Source: CAXMQZ01 sp963719055 (GTDB lineage: Bacteria > Acidobacteriota > Thermoanaerobaculia > Multivoradales > JAHEKO01). From it: a DNA stretch of 64,000 bases. The translations under genes were made by a program, and so were the position numbers. Shown here in pieces: positions 46,144 to 56,523 of the stretch; the stretch's first letter is position 1, and each line of letters starts with the position of its first letter. The notes under the pieces were generated by a model, which saw nothing but the letters and a program-made list of their open reading frames with translations, was not told the origin of the DNA and did not search any database. The stretch is from positions 124,001 through 188,000 of the forward strand of contig CAVRAU010000031.1 of assembly GCA_963719055.1 (NCBI GenBank). Direction: 5' to 3'.

Positions 46144-48036
46144 TCAGCTCCCGGACCTCTTCCAGCGATGCAGCTCGATGCCGAATCTGCTTTGACGAAG
46201 CAACTCTCTTCGGGCCACGAACTCCACTGTCTCGGTCCCTGCAAGAGGAGTGAACTTCTCCGTCACGAAGATAGCCCCACGTCCGCTCCTCGAAGCCAGC
46301 AGAAGAGGCACCACCCGGTCTCCAACGCGAATACCGACCACATCTTCCACCGACTCTCCCCTCGCGAATCCGAGGGTGACGACGAGGGTGATCCAGTCCG
46401 CGCCACCCACCTCCGGAGGCAGACCGGCGGCAAAGCATCGTTTGTTCGGTCGGCACCTGCGGATGGGAAGAGCGATGGGCCTACCTACCCGACGCCAATC
46501 GTGGAGGACCGCGACCATGGTGGGTCCCCGTAGACGGAAGACTCGAGACTCGAAGACTCCGACGTCTCGAGGGGATGATCGATCAATCCGATCCGGTTCA
46601 TCGTCACTCCGCCGGAATACAGTGCCATCCGCCAGGTCGAGCGTTGGTGCCGAGATCCTCTGCCGATTCTGCACAGTCTCGATCCTCGACCGGCCCCGCC
46701 CGAACCTGCGACCTCCTTCCCAGACCGGACGCTCGACAGGAATCTCCTCGACCAAAACGAGCCTGCCGGTTGGCGGACGCATCCTGCGAGCCAGAAAGGC
46801 AAGTGCCTTGTCCACTGTGGTGGGTGTTGTCGTGCGATAAGCATAGATCAGCCCCGGCGGCATGAGCACGAGACCTATGGCCACGACTCCTCCAACCCTC
46901 ACCCACGTCTTCGAGAGCACGGGCCAGAGCCGTTCGGCCCGTTTCCAGAACCCGACGAGCGCCCAGCCCAACGCCAAACAGAAGAATGGAATCACGGGCA
47001 GGAAATTGTTGTCTTTGAAGTACGCGGTCTTCCACGCATACGCTGCGGTGTAGACCACGGGAAAGGAGAGAAACATCCAGATTCTGGCCTGCTCGACAGA
47101 GCTCTCCCGCGAGGCCCGGATCCAACGGGCAGCCAGAACGACGAGAGCCACCAGACTCACGGCACCCAGCCAGGGTCCCAACGTGTAGGGGTCGGTGATC
47201 CACTCCGCGAGACGTCTCGGAGTCTGCCAGCGAGTCATGCCCTCGCGAGCGGCCCGCATAGCGTAGTCCCTCTCCAAACCAGCCAACCAAACGGGGTAGA
47301 ACCGCCAATACGGATTGAGAAGAACAAAGACTGTCGCACTGGTAAGCCCGGCGATCGCCAGAAAACCCAGGCGCCGTTTATCGCGCCAGCCACTCACGAG
47401 AGTGCCAATCACCAAGGGAATGGCGATAATCCCGCCCGTCATCTTGGTACTCATCGCCAGCGCGATAGCGAGCCCGGCTAGCAGATGCCTCTTCAAGCTC
47501 GGCAACTCGACCGCCCTGAGAGAACAGTAGAAGGCCAGCAGAACCATGGCTACCAGCTGGGCATCAGGCTTGAAGTACCCGGAAGCGTGGATGTGCCAGG
47601 GCATGAACGCCAACGCGGAGGCTCCGATCAGGCCCGCCTCAGGGGAGAAAACTTCGCGACCGATGAGGTAGGTGAGAAACAGAGCCAGGGCACCGTACAA
47701 GGTCTGGACGAAACGAGTCAGGAGAAACGTCGCCGCACCGAACTCCTTCTCCTTCACCGCTTCGAACACCGGATTGCCTGTCCAACCATAGAGAGCGTCG
47801 CTACCTGCCACCAGGACCGCCGGAGGGACGTTGAAGAGAGGATAGGGGTAGTAGGAGCTAGCGGGTTCCAGGGTGCCCTCAGTGACGATGGCACGGACAT
47901 TCAAGAGGCTGTACTTCTCATCCACGAATCGATCGACGCGGAGAGCCTCGGCGGCATACCAGATCCGGATCGTCAGACCGGCAAGCACGATCAAAACAAC
48001 AAGGAACAAGGTCAGGCGACGGCCGTCGATTCTCAT
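46144..48036 (-). CDS. PMT/ArnT-type (GT39-like) membrane glycosyltransferase
   Basis: About 630 residues. The first loop has the conserved acidic motif (VDRFVDEKYSL, D-E type) of lipid-phosphosugar-using PMT/ArnT enzymes. About 11-13 helices span residues 10-420, including LIGREVFSPEAGLIGASALAFMPWHIHASGYFKPDAQLVAM (with the H-x-x...PD motif of the family). A soluble periplasmic C-terminal domain covers about 430-630. It probably transfers a sugar from a polyprenyl phosphate donor to an envelope acceptor. It is uninterrupted over 1.9 kb, unlike many neighbours. Confidence 0.87.
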   Translation of the reverse strand: MRIDGRRLTLFLVVLIVLAGLTIRIWYAAEALRVDRFVDEKYSLLNVRAIVTEGTLEPASSYYPYPLFNVPPAVLVAGSDALYGWTGNPVFEAVKEKEFGAATFLLTRFVQTLYGALALFLTYLIGREVFSPEAGLIGASALAFMPWHIHASGYFKPDAQLVAMVLLAFYCSLRAVELPSLKRHLLAGLAIALAMSTKMTGGIIAIPLVIGTLVSGWRDKRRLGFLAIAGLTSATVFVLLNPYWRFYPVWLAGLERDYAMRAAREGMTRWQTPRRLAEWITDPYTLGPWLGAVSLVALVVLAARWIRASRESSVEQARIWMFLSFPVVYTAAYAWKTAYFKDNNFLPVIPFFCLALGWALVGFWKRAERLWPVLSKTWVRVGGVVAIGLVLMPPGLIYAYRTTTPTTVDKALAFLARRMRPPTGRLVLVEEIPVERPVWEGGRRFGRGRSRIETVQNRQRISAPTLDLADGTVFRRSDDEPDRIDRSSPRDVGVFESRVFRLRGPTMVAVLHDWRRVGRPIALPIRRCRPNKRCFAAGLPPEVGGADWITLVVTLGFARGESVEDVVGIRVGDRVVPLLLASRSGRGAIFVTEKFTPLAGTETVEFVARRELLRQSRFGIELHRWKRSGS

Positions 48037-48193
48037 CTCGAATCCTTCGTATGCTCTTCTGGACAGCAACGCCTCCTGGGCAGTAGCGGCAACGCTGAGA
48101 TTCCCATAGCCTCCTCTGTATGCAGACTATCGCTGGCCAGAAGTGTAGCGAACTCGTCATCGAATCGTGGATCTCGCCCAGTGAGGAGCCAGC

Positions 48194-48877
48194 ATGAAAG
48201 TCATCATCTTCGGTGCCAGTGGAATGGTGGGCGGCGGTGTGCTCTTGGAGTGCATCAGCGACCCTGATGTGAGCTCGGTCCTGGTCGTCGGACGAACCCC
48301 CAGCGGGATCGATGATCCGAAGATCACAGAGATGATCCATCAGGACTTCTTCGACTACTCCTCCGTCGAAGACAGGTTGATCGGCTTCGACGCCTGCTTC
48401 TTCTGCCTGGGAGTCTCCGCCGCCGGAATGACTGAGGAGAAGTACCGGCATTTGACCTATGACCTGACGATCGCCGCCGCGGAGACACTGGCACGACTCA
48501 ACCCGGACATGACCTTCTGCTATGTGTCCGGGCAGGGAACCGACAGCACGGAGAAGGGTCGCATCATGTGGGCTCGGATCAAGGGCGCCACCGAGAACCG
48601 GCTCCTGGAAATGCCTTTCGAGGCGGCCTTTATGTTCCGGCCCGGCTACATTCAACCGATGAAGGGAATCCGGTCGAAAACCCGGCTATACCAGTCTCTG
48701 TACACCGCCCTGAGTTGGCTCTACCCGGTGTTGGAGAAGGTGATGCCGAACGGGGTCACCACGACCGAGAAACTGGGCCGGGCCATGATCGCAGTGGGGC
48801 TGCGGGGCTACTCGAAGCCCGTCTTGGCGACGCGAGACATCAACGGACTGGCTGGAAACGGAGACGACTCGGGATAG
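48194..48877 (+). CDS. NAD(P)-binding Rossmann protein (NmrA/epimerase-like)
   Basis: It starts MKVIIFGASGMVGGGVLLEC, the G-A-S-G-x-V-G dinucleotide loop of atypical SDRs, then FDACFFCLGVSAAGMTEEKY and MTFCYVSGQGTDSTEKGRIMWARIKGATENRLLEM (Ser/Lys in SDR-like positions) and FRPGYIQPMKGIRSKT. At 227 residues it matches small oxidoreductase-like proteins annotated as epimerases; the activity is unknown. It stands alone, divergent from the glycosyltransferase. Confidence 0.85.
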   Translation: MKVIIFGASGMVGGGVLLECISDPDVSSVLVVGRTPSGIDDPKITEMIHQDFFDYSSVEDRLIGFDACFFCLGVSAAGMTEEKYRHLTYDLTIAAAETLARLNPDMTFCYVSGQGTDSTEKGRIMWARIKGATENRLLEMPFEAAFMFRPGYIQPMKGIRSKTRLYQSLYTALSWLYPVLEKVMPNGVTTTEKLGRAMIAVGLRGYSKPVLATRDINGLAGNGDDSG

Positions 48878-48964
48878 ATCCACATGGATCGAGGCGTACG
48901 GCCGGCACAGAGCGCCGCTACAGTCTCCACTGCTCCACGGCCGGTTCCCGAAGGGCGCCGGCCA

Positions 48965-49686
48965 CTACTGGCGGTTGAGACTCTTGTCGTAGGTCGCGAA
49001 TTTGATCTTGAAATCGGTGGGGATCTGACCGTCGGCTGATCGATACCGGTTGATGTAGTCGATCAGCTCACCCTCCACCCTGCCCCAAGGGCTTCGGATA
49101 TTCCTCGAAGTCCTCACGAAACCAGTCGAAGATCTTCGACAGCGTCACCGTACCGGCCTCTCTGTCTACCGAGCAATTTCTCTCCTCCCCCACGAACTCT
49201 TGCATGGCAGCGTCGAGCTGCTCATCCAACGTCTCTGGCAAGAAGGGCTGTTGCGGCAATCGGGGACAACCCACGGAGGCACAATTGAGCGCCGCATGGA
49301 TCCGAGGATCCTTGAAACCCTCACGAACGCAGATCGTCCTCCAGCTTCTTCAGGCTTGTTAGCTTCTGGCCATCCAGGTCGACCTTCATCCTGACGAAGA
49401 AGCCATAGCCGGTCTTCGAGAATCCCCCAGACCGTGGCGGCGTCCGGGTCCAAGACCCAGCACACCCTCGAACACCAGGGCGTTGTAGGCGTTGATGTAG
49501 TAGGCCAGCTGATCCTCGCGATCGGGAAAGAGCTCGGGCGTCGATTGCGGACCCTTGGTCTCGCATCTCCTCCAGGAATCTATCGAGAGCCGCCGATCGT
49601 CTCGCAGTCCGTCGTAGTCGACAAAGCCCTTGTCATCGACAAAGGCCTCCAGAGACCTCCTGCCAGTCTTCGTAGGAGAAATCCAT
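48965..49686 (-). CDS. DUF547-family protein, frameshifted
   Basis: Joined frames give about 240 residues, the usual size. FVDYDGLRDDRR near the start, then PDREDQLAYYINAYNALVFEGVL (the conserved N-A-Y-N-A), LEDDLRSRFKDPRIHAALNCASVGCPRLPQQPF (the conserved H-x-x-x-x-C-x-S-x-G-C-P) and YINRYRSADGQIPTDFKIKF. The ATG at 49686 follows GGTGGAGAG. A GTG overlapping the stop of the upstream radical SAM gene (49783) is an alternative start. The DUF547 His/Cys core suggests a papain-like hydrolase, but the function is unproven. At least five frame breaks are present. Confidence 0.8.
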
Positions 49687-49782
49687 CGTTCGCACTCTCC
49701 ACCGGAGTCGCTGGGCATAGTCGCCAGGAGGGCCACGACCCATCCCTGTCCACAGTATCGAGAATCTGCTCATGAACGATCA

Positions 49783-51122
49783 CCCTGCCTTTCGTATTCG
49801 CGCCCGCGGGTAGAGTTTCGACCGCAGCTCGGTGGCGTTCATCTCACACATGGAGATCATCTTCCCATCGACGGGAACCCTGAACGTGCAGGCCGCAAGA
49901 CGCTCCCGACCCACCGGTGTCTCGAGCTCGCTCGGGCTCATGAACTTGTGGACCACCAGGGCCAGGGGTCGGACGCTCAGTCGCCTGGCTCCGGATCGCC
50001 TCGAAGAGCACCGCCGCCAGACTCCCGTGCGATTGCCCCAGGTTCGATAGACACCGTAGAAGCAGGCTCTCGACCAGCAGCAGAGGATTGCGCAACGTCA
50101 GGGACAGGATGCCCATGACGTTCTCGGCCCGGCTCTTCCCCCGTACCGTATACCCACCAATGTGTCGCAGGAGTCGCCGCGAGATAAGCACGATCCCACT
50201 TCTTTCCCTTGCGCACGGTCTCGAGAACGATGTCTTGGTCACCTGCTCGCGCGACCACCACCGGCGTGACGATGTGGCATTCCGGATGACCGAAGTGCAT
50301 GGCATCCCGATTGATGCTCGGCACCCAGACCCCGACAGACCTGCGTCCCAGACATCGTCGAGAGTCAGATCCCTCGATGGACGTCGTCCTGGGTGCGACC
50401 GACCTCGGCAACCGGTTGAAAGCTGATCATGCGGAAGCGCGTCGAGGTTCCTTACCATCCACTTCATGACATCCGGAATCTGATCCAGACTGCGCTGATG
50501 AACGGTCACGGTGTGGGCCGCGTGGAGCTTGCTGACCGGTCAGCCTGCGAGTCTCGCGGATCAATCTTGCGTAGCGATCGCGGAGGGGATGGAGCTCGGC
50601 CTCGGTGCAGAACGGACTCCACTCCTGGCGACCGCGCTGCGTGCTGTCCACGTGAATGGAGATCTTCTCCAGGCCGTCCTTCTCTACCAGCTCGCGCAGG
50701 TACCCGGGCTGCTCCAGGAATCGTCGACCGTGGGTCATCACCATGGGGTCGAGACCGATCTCGCGGGCATATCGGACGTAGCCGCCCTAGAACCTCACGC
50801 GGCAGCAACGTGACCTCGCCCGAAGTGATCTGCGCTTTCCCCTGTGGCCCCAGGATACTCGCGCAGCGCATCCAGTTGCTGGTGGACCTCGGCTGTCTCC
50901 AGCGGTCGGCTGGCATTGGCTTCCTCGCCCAGGTAGCAGCTCGTGCAAGCCAGGTCGCACCGCTCCATGACCCCATGAGTCGCCCCACATGAATGATGGG
51001 CCACGCCCGATGATCTGTTCCTCGGTCTTCAGACTCGCTGGAAGCGACTCGAATCGCTCCTCGACTCCGCCGACGACGCTCGGCGGGAATGGGGTGAAGG
51101 AGGGCTTCGAGCCACGAATCAT
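49783..51122 (-). CDS. Radical SAM protein of unknown target, frameshifted
   Basis: The cluster motif is CDLACTSCYLGEEANAS (CX3CX2C) about 60 residues in, then AQITSGEVTLLPREV (the G-G-E-like SAM-binding strand), LDPMVMTHGRRFLEQPGYL, LEKISIHVDSTQRGR and KLHAAHTVTVHQRSLDQIPDVMKWMV. The C-terminal third includes HFGHPECHIVTPVVVARAG and a hydrophobic helix region (LSLTLRNPLLLVESLLLRCLSNLG), ending RSKLYPRARIRKAG. The start is uncertain (ATG at 51122 or 51143). It is directly upstream of the DUF547 gene (GTGA overlap), so the two probably form a module. Confidence 0.78.
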
Positions 51123-51167
51123 GGTGCTAGCACTACGCGGCACAAGGACGGATGGATTGCTGACCGC

Positions 51168-54100
51168 TCACCCCACAGGGCGTGTGACGCTCCTCGCCAC
51201 GGCCGGCTGAACGACCTCTCCAGTTTCGCTCGCGATATCAATCGCGCCCTCCACAGAGATGGAGCGGCGCCACTCTCGGCTGGTGAGATAGCTGTACATC
51301 GCCGGTACCACGTAGAGCGTCAGAAGTGTGCCGACCGAGAGCCCGCCGATGACCGCGACTCCCATGGGGATGCGGCTCTCGGAACCCGCACCCAGGGCCA
51401 GGGCGATAGGCAAGATTCCCAAGATTGTTGACAGACTGGTCATCAAGATCGGCCGAAACCGGGCCGTCGCAGCTTCTTGGATGGCCGCCATGACGTCTCG
51501 CCCACGGGCCCGCCGTTGGTTCGCGAACTCCACGATGAGAATGCCGTTCTTGGTGATCAGACCGATCAACATGATCATGCCGATCTGGCTGAAGATATTG
51601 AGCGTCTGATGGAAATACCAGAGCCAGAAGAGGGCGCCCGCCAGAGCCAGCGGCACCGACAGCATGATGATGAAGGGGTCACGAAAGCTCTCGAACTGCG
51701 CCGACAGGACCAGGTAAATCAGAGCCAGAGCCAAGCCGAAGACGAAGAGTAGGGCCCGGGAGCTTTCGGCAAAATCGCGTGATTGACCGGCCAGGGTGGT
51801 GGAGAAGCTGTCGTCCAGGAGATCGTCGGCGATCCGCTCCATGGCCTCGATGCCGTCGCTCATGCTGTACCCAGGGGCGAGACCCGCGGAAACGGTCGCC
51901 GAGACATACCGATCGAAGCGATACAGCTGGGGCGGGATGCTCTCCTCGACCACGGTCACGACTTTGTCTAACGGCACAGGCTCACCCTCTCCAGATGCCA
52001 CATAGAGATTACGCAGATCCAGCGTCTCGTCGCGGCTCTCTCGCTGAACCTGGGCGATGATCTCGAACTGCTTGCCGTCCATGATGAAGAAGCCCACCCG
52101 CTGCTCCGAGAGCGACAGCTGCAGGGTCTCCGCCACATCGAGCGCCGAGATTCCCAGGTCGCGGGCTCGCTGTCGATCGATCTCGACCCGCAGCTGCGGC
52201 TTGTCGAAAACCAGGTCGACATCCGGTGTCGTCAAGACCGGGTCGTGCCGCGCCCGCTCCACGAAGTCGGGCAGCACATCCTGGAGACGGCTCAGGGTCG
52301 GCGCCTGGATCACGAACTGCACGGGCTGGCCACGACGCCGGCCCACCGCGATCGTCGGCGACTGGGTGACAAAGGCCCGGGCGCCCGGGAAGGCATCCAT
52401 CCGTGTCTTGACCTCCTCCGCGACTTCCGTCTGGGACCGGTCCCGTTCCTCGGGATCGACCAGCCAAAGCCTGACGAACCCCGAATTCACTGAGGTGGAG
52501 GCGCCGAAACCGGGCGAAGTGACGGTCATCAATTCGCGTCTCTCGGGGATTTCGGTCATCAAGACGTCCGTCACTTCTTCGATGTAGCGATCCATGTATT
52601 CATAGGTCGCCCCTTCGGGCGCTTTCATGCTCACGGCTATCCGGCTGCGGTCCTCGAGCGGCGCCAACTCCGACGGCAGCAGGCTGGCGAAGTAGGCGAT
52701 TCCCACCAGACAGAGCATCAGAATCGGCAAGGCCAACCACCGATGCTCGAGGAAGGCGCTCAGACTGTCACGGTAGCTGCTCGACAACCACTCGAAGAAC
52801 GGCTCGGTGACGCGATAGAGCCAAGGCTGTCGCTCCCGCTTCTTGAGAAGTCGCGTCGTCAGCATCGACGTCAGGGTCAGGGCCACAAAGGAAGAGATGA
52901 TCACCGCCCCCGCCAGAGTCGCCCCGAACTCACGGAAAAGACGGCCCGTCAGGCCCCCGAGAAAAAAGATGGGTAGAAGCACTGCCACCAGCGCCACAGT
53001 CGTGGCGATCACAGCAAAGAAAATCTCGCGCGTGCCGACCACTCCCGCCTGCGCTGGCGCCAGACCCGACTCGATCTTGGCGTAGACATTCTCCAGCACC
53101 ACGATGGCGTCGTCGACAACCAGGCCGATGGCCAACACCAGGGCCAGAAGGGTCAGCATGTTGATGGAGAAGCCGCCGATATACATGATGAAGAACGCAC
53201 CGACCAGCGAAACCGGAATCACCAGCACCGGGATCAGGGTCGTTCGCCAGTCTCGGAGAAAGAGGAAGATCACCAGAACCACCAACCCCAGAGCCAGGAA
53301 GATGGTCTGTTGCACCTCGGCGATGGACCGGCGTATATAGAGAGAGCTGTCGAACGCGTAGCTCAGCTCGATGTCGGGTGCCAGGTGTCTCTCGATGGTC
53401 GCCACTCGGCGCCGGACCTCGTCGACGATTTCAACGTAGTTGGATCCCGGTTGCGGCCGCACCGCCAGGGCCACCATGGGCACACCGTTGCGACGCAGGA
53501 TGGTGCGCTGATTCTGCGGACCCAGTTCGGCCTGTCCCACATCGCGCAGACGCACGACACCGCCCGAGTCCTCCTTCAAGATCAGGTTTTCGAATTCCTC
53601 GGGCGTCGACAGCCGGCTCATGGTCCGGACCGTCAACTCCACATCCCGACCTTCGATACGTCCGGCAGGCAGCTCGACGTTCTCGCGCCGTATGGCGTCG
53701 CGCACATCCATGGGAGATAGACGATAGGAGGCCAGCTTCTTCGGCTCGAGCCACAGACGCATCGAATGGGTCTTGCTGCCCCAGATGTCGATTCGACTGA
53801 CGCCCGGGATGGTCTGCAGACGCTCGACAAACACGTCGTCGGCGAACCGGGTCAGCTCCAGCAGGTTGCGCTCGTCGCTACCGATCGTCAGAGCCACCAC
53901 GGGACTGGCATCGGCATCCGCCTTCGAGATGGACGGCGAATCCACATCGGGAGGCAGGTTGCGCTGGGCCCGGAAGACCCGATCCCGTACATCGTTGGCC
54001 GCCCGCTCCAGATCGGCGCCGAGATCGAACTCCACCTGGATGGTGCTCCGCCCCTCACGACTCACGGAGGTCAGGGTGCGGATGCCGTCGATGCCGTTGA

Positions 54101-54311
54101 TCGACTCCTCGAGCGGCTCGGTGATCTGCGACTCGATCACATCGGCACTGGCGCCGCGGTAGTTGGTCACCACGGTGATCAGGGGGGCATCGACCGACGG
54201 GAACTCCCGCACCCCGAGGTTGCGAAAGCCGAGGGCGCCGAACAGCAGAATGGTCAGCGACATCACGATGGCCAGGACCGGCCGTCGGATGCTGAGCGAA
54301 TAGAGACTCAC
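51168..54311 (-). CDS. RND-family efflux pump (AcrB/MexB-like, HAE1 type)
   Basis: 1047 residues with the full RND plan: helix 1 RRPVLAIVMSLTILLFGALGF, two large periplasmic porter loops, proton-relay Asp pair in LVVDDAIVVLENVYAKIESG (helix 4), the relay Lys in IGLITKNGILIVEFANQRR (helix 10) and twelve helices. It exports drugs or metabolites across the envelope together with the adaptor encoded just upstream (four-base overlap). An outer-membrane channel is not encoded here. Intact over 3.1 kb. Confidence 0.96.
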   Translation of the reverse strand: MSLYSLSIRRPVLAIVMSLTILLFGALGFRNLGVREFPSVDAPLITVVTNYRGASADVIESQITEPLEESINGIDGIRTLTSVSREGRSTIQVEFDLGADLERAANDVRDRVFRAQRNLPPDVDSPSISKADADASPVVALTIGSDERNLLELTRFADDVFVERLQTIPGVSRIDIWGSKTHSMRLWLEPKKLASYRLSPMDVRDAIRRENVELPAGRIEGRDVELTVRTMSRLSTPEEFENLILKEDSGGVVRLRDVGQAELGPQNQRTILRRNGVPMVALAVRPQPGSNYVEIVDEVRRRVATIERHLAPDIELSYAFDSSLYIRRSIAEVQQTIFLALGLVVLVIFLFLRDWRTTLIPVLVIPVSLVGAFFIMYIGGFSINMLTLLALVLAIGLVVDDAIVVLENVYAKIESGLAPAQAGVVGTREIFFAVIATTVALVAVLLPIFFLGGLTGRLFREFGATLAGAVIISSFVALTLTSMLTTRLLKKRERQPWLYRVTEPFFEWLSSSYRDSLSAFLEHRWLALPILMLCLVGIAYFASLLPSELAPLEDRSRIAVSMKAPEGATYEYMDRYIEEVTDVLMTEIPERRELMTVTSPGFGASTSVNSGFVRLWLVDPEERDRSQTEVAEEVKTRMDAFPGARAFVTQSPTIAVGRRRGQPVQFVIQAPTLSRLQDVLPDFVERARHDPVLTTPDVDLVFDKPQLRVEIDRQRARDLGISALDVAETLQLSLSEQRVGFFIMDGKQFEIIAQVQRESRDETLDLRNLYVASGEGEPVPLDKVVTVVEESIPPQLYRFDRYVSATVSAGLAPGYSMSDGIEAMERIADDLLDDSFSTTLAGQSRDFAESSRALLFVFGLALALIYLVLSAQFESFRDPFIIMLSVPLALAGALFWLWYFHQTLNIFSQIGMIMLIGLITKNGILIVEFANQRRARGRDVMAAIQEAATARFRPILMTSLSTILGILPIALALGAGSESRIPMGVAVIGGLSVGTLLTLYVVPAMYSYLTSREWRRSISVEGAIDIASETGEVVQPAVARSVTRPVG

Positions 54312-55373
54312 GAAACCGCCTTCTCACGCACCGGCAGCCCCGAGCTCAAGCGTTGGATCGCCGACACGATGACCCTGTCGGTGGCCTGCAGACCGCGGAT
54401 GACCTGGACTTCCGTGTCGGTACGCACCCCGGTCTCGACCAGACGCGGTACCGCCTTCCCGTCCTCGAGGACGAACACCTTCTTGCTACCGAGCTCGGGG
54501 ATGATGGCCATGGCCGGGACCGTGAGCGCATCTTCGATCTCTCGAATCGCCAACTCGACATCCGCGAAGGCACCCGGAAGCAGCTCACCGTCGGGATTGT
54601 CGCTTCGCGCTCGCGCCCGCAACGAGCGCGTCTCGCGATCCACATTGGGCTCGAAAGCGTAGATCTCCCCTTCATGATCCCGTGCCGATCCCTTGACTCG
54701 AAAGCGGACCTTTTCGCCCAGCTGCAAACGACTGGCGTAGCTCTCGGGAACGGTGAACTCCATCTTCACGGTGTCGATCTTCTGCAGCGTGGCGATGGGT
54801 GCCTGCGACGCCAGTGCTGCGCCAGGACTCACTTGCCGCAGCCCGATGACGCCGGCAAAGGGAGCGCGGATCTCCGTCTTCGCCAGCTGCGCCTCGGCCA
54901 AGACGCAGCTCGGCCTCCAAGACGTTCAGCCGGCTCAGGGCCAGATCGTATTCATCCTGGCTGGTCAGCCCCTGCGTGAACAGACCCTGCTGGCGCTCCT
55001 CTCGCAGCCGCGCCAACTCGACCTGGGACTGGGCCCGATCGCGCTCGGCCACAAACTCGCTATCGACGATCTGAACCAGGAGCTGCCCGGCGATGATTCG
55101 TGAGCCCTCTGCAAAGTGGATCTCCTCGATGACTCCGGCGATCTCGCTGCGAATCGCCACCTGCTCATCCGCCAGGATGGTGCCAACAGTGGCGAACTGC
55201 TCGATCAAGAGATGGGGCGTGACCACAAGAGTCTCAACTTCCAGGATCTCGGAGGTCTCCTCGGCCTCGGATCCGCGGTTGTCCCCGGGCGACTGGAGTC
55301 TCGGCACCAGCAATGCAACCACCGCCACCAGAATCACTGCGAGCCAGAGAATCGTTTTTGTCGTTTTGGTCAC
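54308..55373 (-). CDS. RND efflux periplasmic adaptor (membrane fusion protein), one frameshift
   Basis: An N-terminal membrane anchor (ILWLAVILVAVVALLVPRL) is followed by half-lipoyl VATVGTILADEQVAIRSEIAGVIEEIHFAEG, a coiled-coil hairpin (ERDRAQSQVELARLREERQQGLFTQGLTSQDEYDLALSRLN) and, after a frame break near 54900, AQLAKTEIRAPFAGVIGLRQVSPG and the beta-barrel. It ends VIVSAIQRLSSGLPVREK. About 355 residues. It bridges the RND pump to an outer-membrane channel. A TATAAT on the minus strand at 55400-55405 may be its -10. Confidence 0.93.
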
Positions 55374-55409
55374 GGATCTCCTCGTCCTTGAGGGGCCTCC
55401 ATTATAGGC

Positions 55410-55437
55410 TCAGGGGTTGGAGATCAGACCCCCCTGA
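55410..55437 (-). terminator. Hairpin immediately after selD
   Basis: TCAGGGG and CCCCTGA form a 7-bp stem around a 14-base loop, starting at the base after the selD stop codon. No T tract is evident, so its role in termination is uncertain. It would separate selD from the downstream efflux operon. Confidence 0.4.
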
Positions 55438-56487
55438 CTAAACGACTTCAAGCGACGCAGACCCTGCGACAACCTCCCCGACTCGCGCGGCAGAGCTCAC
55501 ACCGATACCCTGCAGCCTGGACACCAGCTCCTCGGCCTGGGACTCCGGGACCGACAGCAGCAGGCCACCCGACGTCTGCGGGTCGAAGAGGATCTGCTCT
55601 TCGTCTCTCGTCAGGGAGGCTCGAATCTCCAGGTGATCGTGGACCATGGCACGATTGGCCAGGTTGCTACCAGTACTCTCACCCTTGCGATACATGGCCA
55701 GTGTATCGGGATAGACGGGGAGCTTGGCGTACTCCAGGCGGACAACGGACCCGGAACCCCGCGCGAGCTCGAAGAGGTGCCCTGCGATTCCGAAGCCTGT
55801 GATGTCGGTGCACGCATGGAGATCGAATTCGAGAGCGATCTTCATGGCTGGACCATTGAGGGTTGCCACAGCAGGCAGGACTTCTCCTTCCAGATCACGC
55901 TGCCTCAGTTTCCCTGAACGAACAGCATTGAACAGGACGCCGGTGCCCACGGGCTTGGTCAGGATCAGGGCATCTCCCGGTTGGGAGCCGGCATTGGTAA
56001 TGATCCGATCCGGTCGGACCACTCCGACAACGCTCAGCCCATACTTGGGCTCTTCGTCGTCCACGGTGTGCCCACCCACAAGGCAGGCTCCGGCCTCGGT
56101 CACCTTGTCGTGGCCACCGCGCAGGATGTCGTGGAGAAGCGCCATATCCAATTGATTGGCCGGAAACATCACCAGGTTCAAGGCATTGATGGGTTCGCCG
56201 CCCATCGAGTAGACATCCGAGAGGGAGTTGGCCGCCGCGATCTGACCAAACCAATACGGGTCGTCCACTGGTGGCGTGATGAAATCCACCGTGCTGATCA
56301 CCGCAATCTCGTCTGAAAGACGATAGACCGCAGCGTCATCGGCGGTTTCGATCCCGACCAGAAGATCGGGATCAGAAGGTGGCTCGAGGCCACGCAGCGC
56401 GTCCGACAGAACCGCCGGACCGATCTTGGCGGCTCACCCGCAGGTGCGAGCGAGCCCTGTGAGTGTCTTCTTCTTGAAGAAAGGCAT
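55438..56487 (-). CDS. selD: Selenide, water dikinase with selenocysteine at the active site (in-frame TGA)
   Basis: ATP-dependent synthesis of selenophosphate, the Se donor for Sec-tRNA. ATG at 56487 follows AGGAGC. Residues 1-17 read MPFFKKKTLTGLARTCG and codon 18 is TGA (56434-56436), then AAKIGPAVLSDALRG. This is exactly the SelD active-site loop G-C/U-x-x-K (E. coli Cys17/Lys20; here Sec18/Lys21). The frame continues uninterrupted through ISTVDFITPPVDDPYWFGQIAAANSLSDVYSMGG, CLVGGHTVDDEEPKYGLSV, ACTDITGFGIAGH and DPQTSGGLLLSV, giving 349 residues, normal for SelD. A SECIS-like hairpin follows the TGA. A GTG/ATG internal start after the TGA would delete the catalytic loop and is rejected. 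Confidence 0.95.
56401..56420 (-). promoter_or_regulatory. Putative bacterial SECIS hairpin in the selD mRNA
   Basis: In the mRNA, GUCCGGCG and UGUCGGAC form an 8-bp stem (two G-U pairs) with a GUUC tetraloop at nucleotides 22-25 after the UGA, starting with G. The loop position equals that in the peroxiredoxin gene, as expected for SelB-dependent recoding. Confidence 0.7.
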
Positions 56488-56523
56488 TTTTTCTAGCTCC
56501 TGAGAACCTGTTCAGCCACTCTC

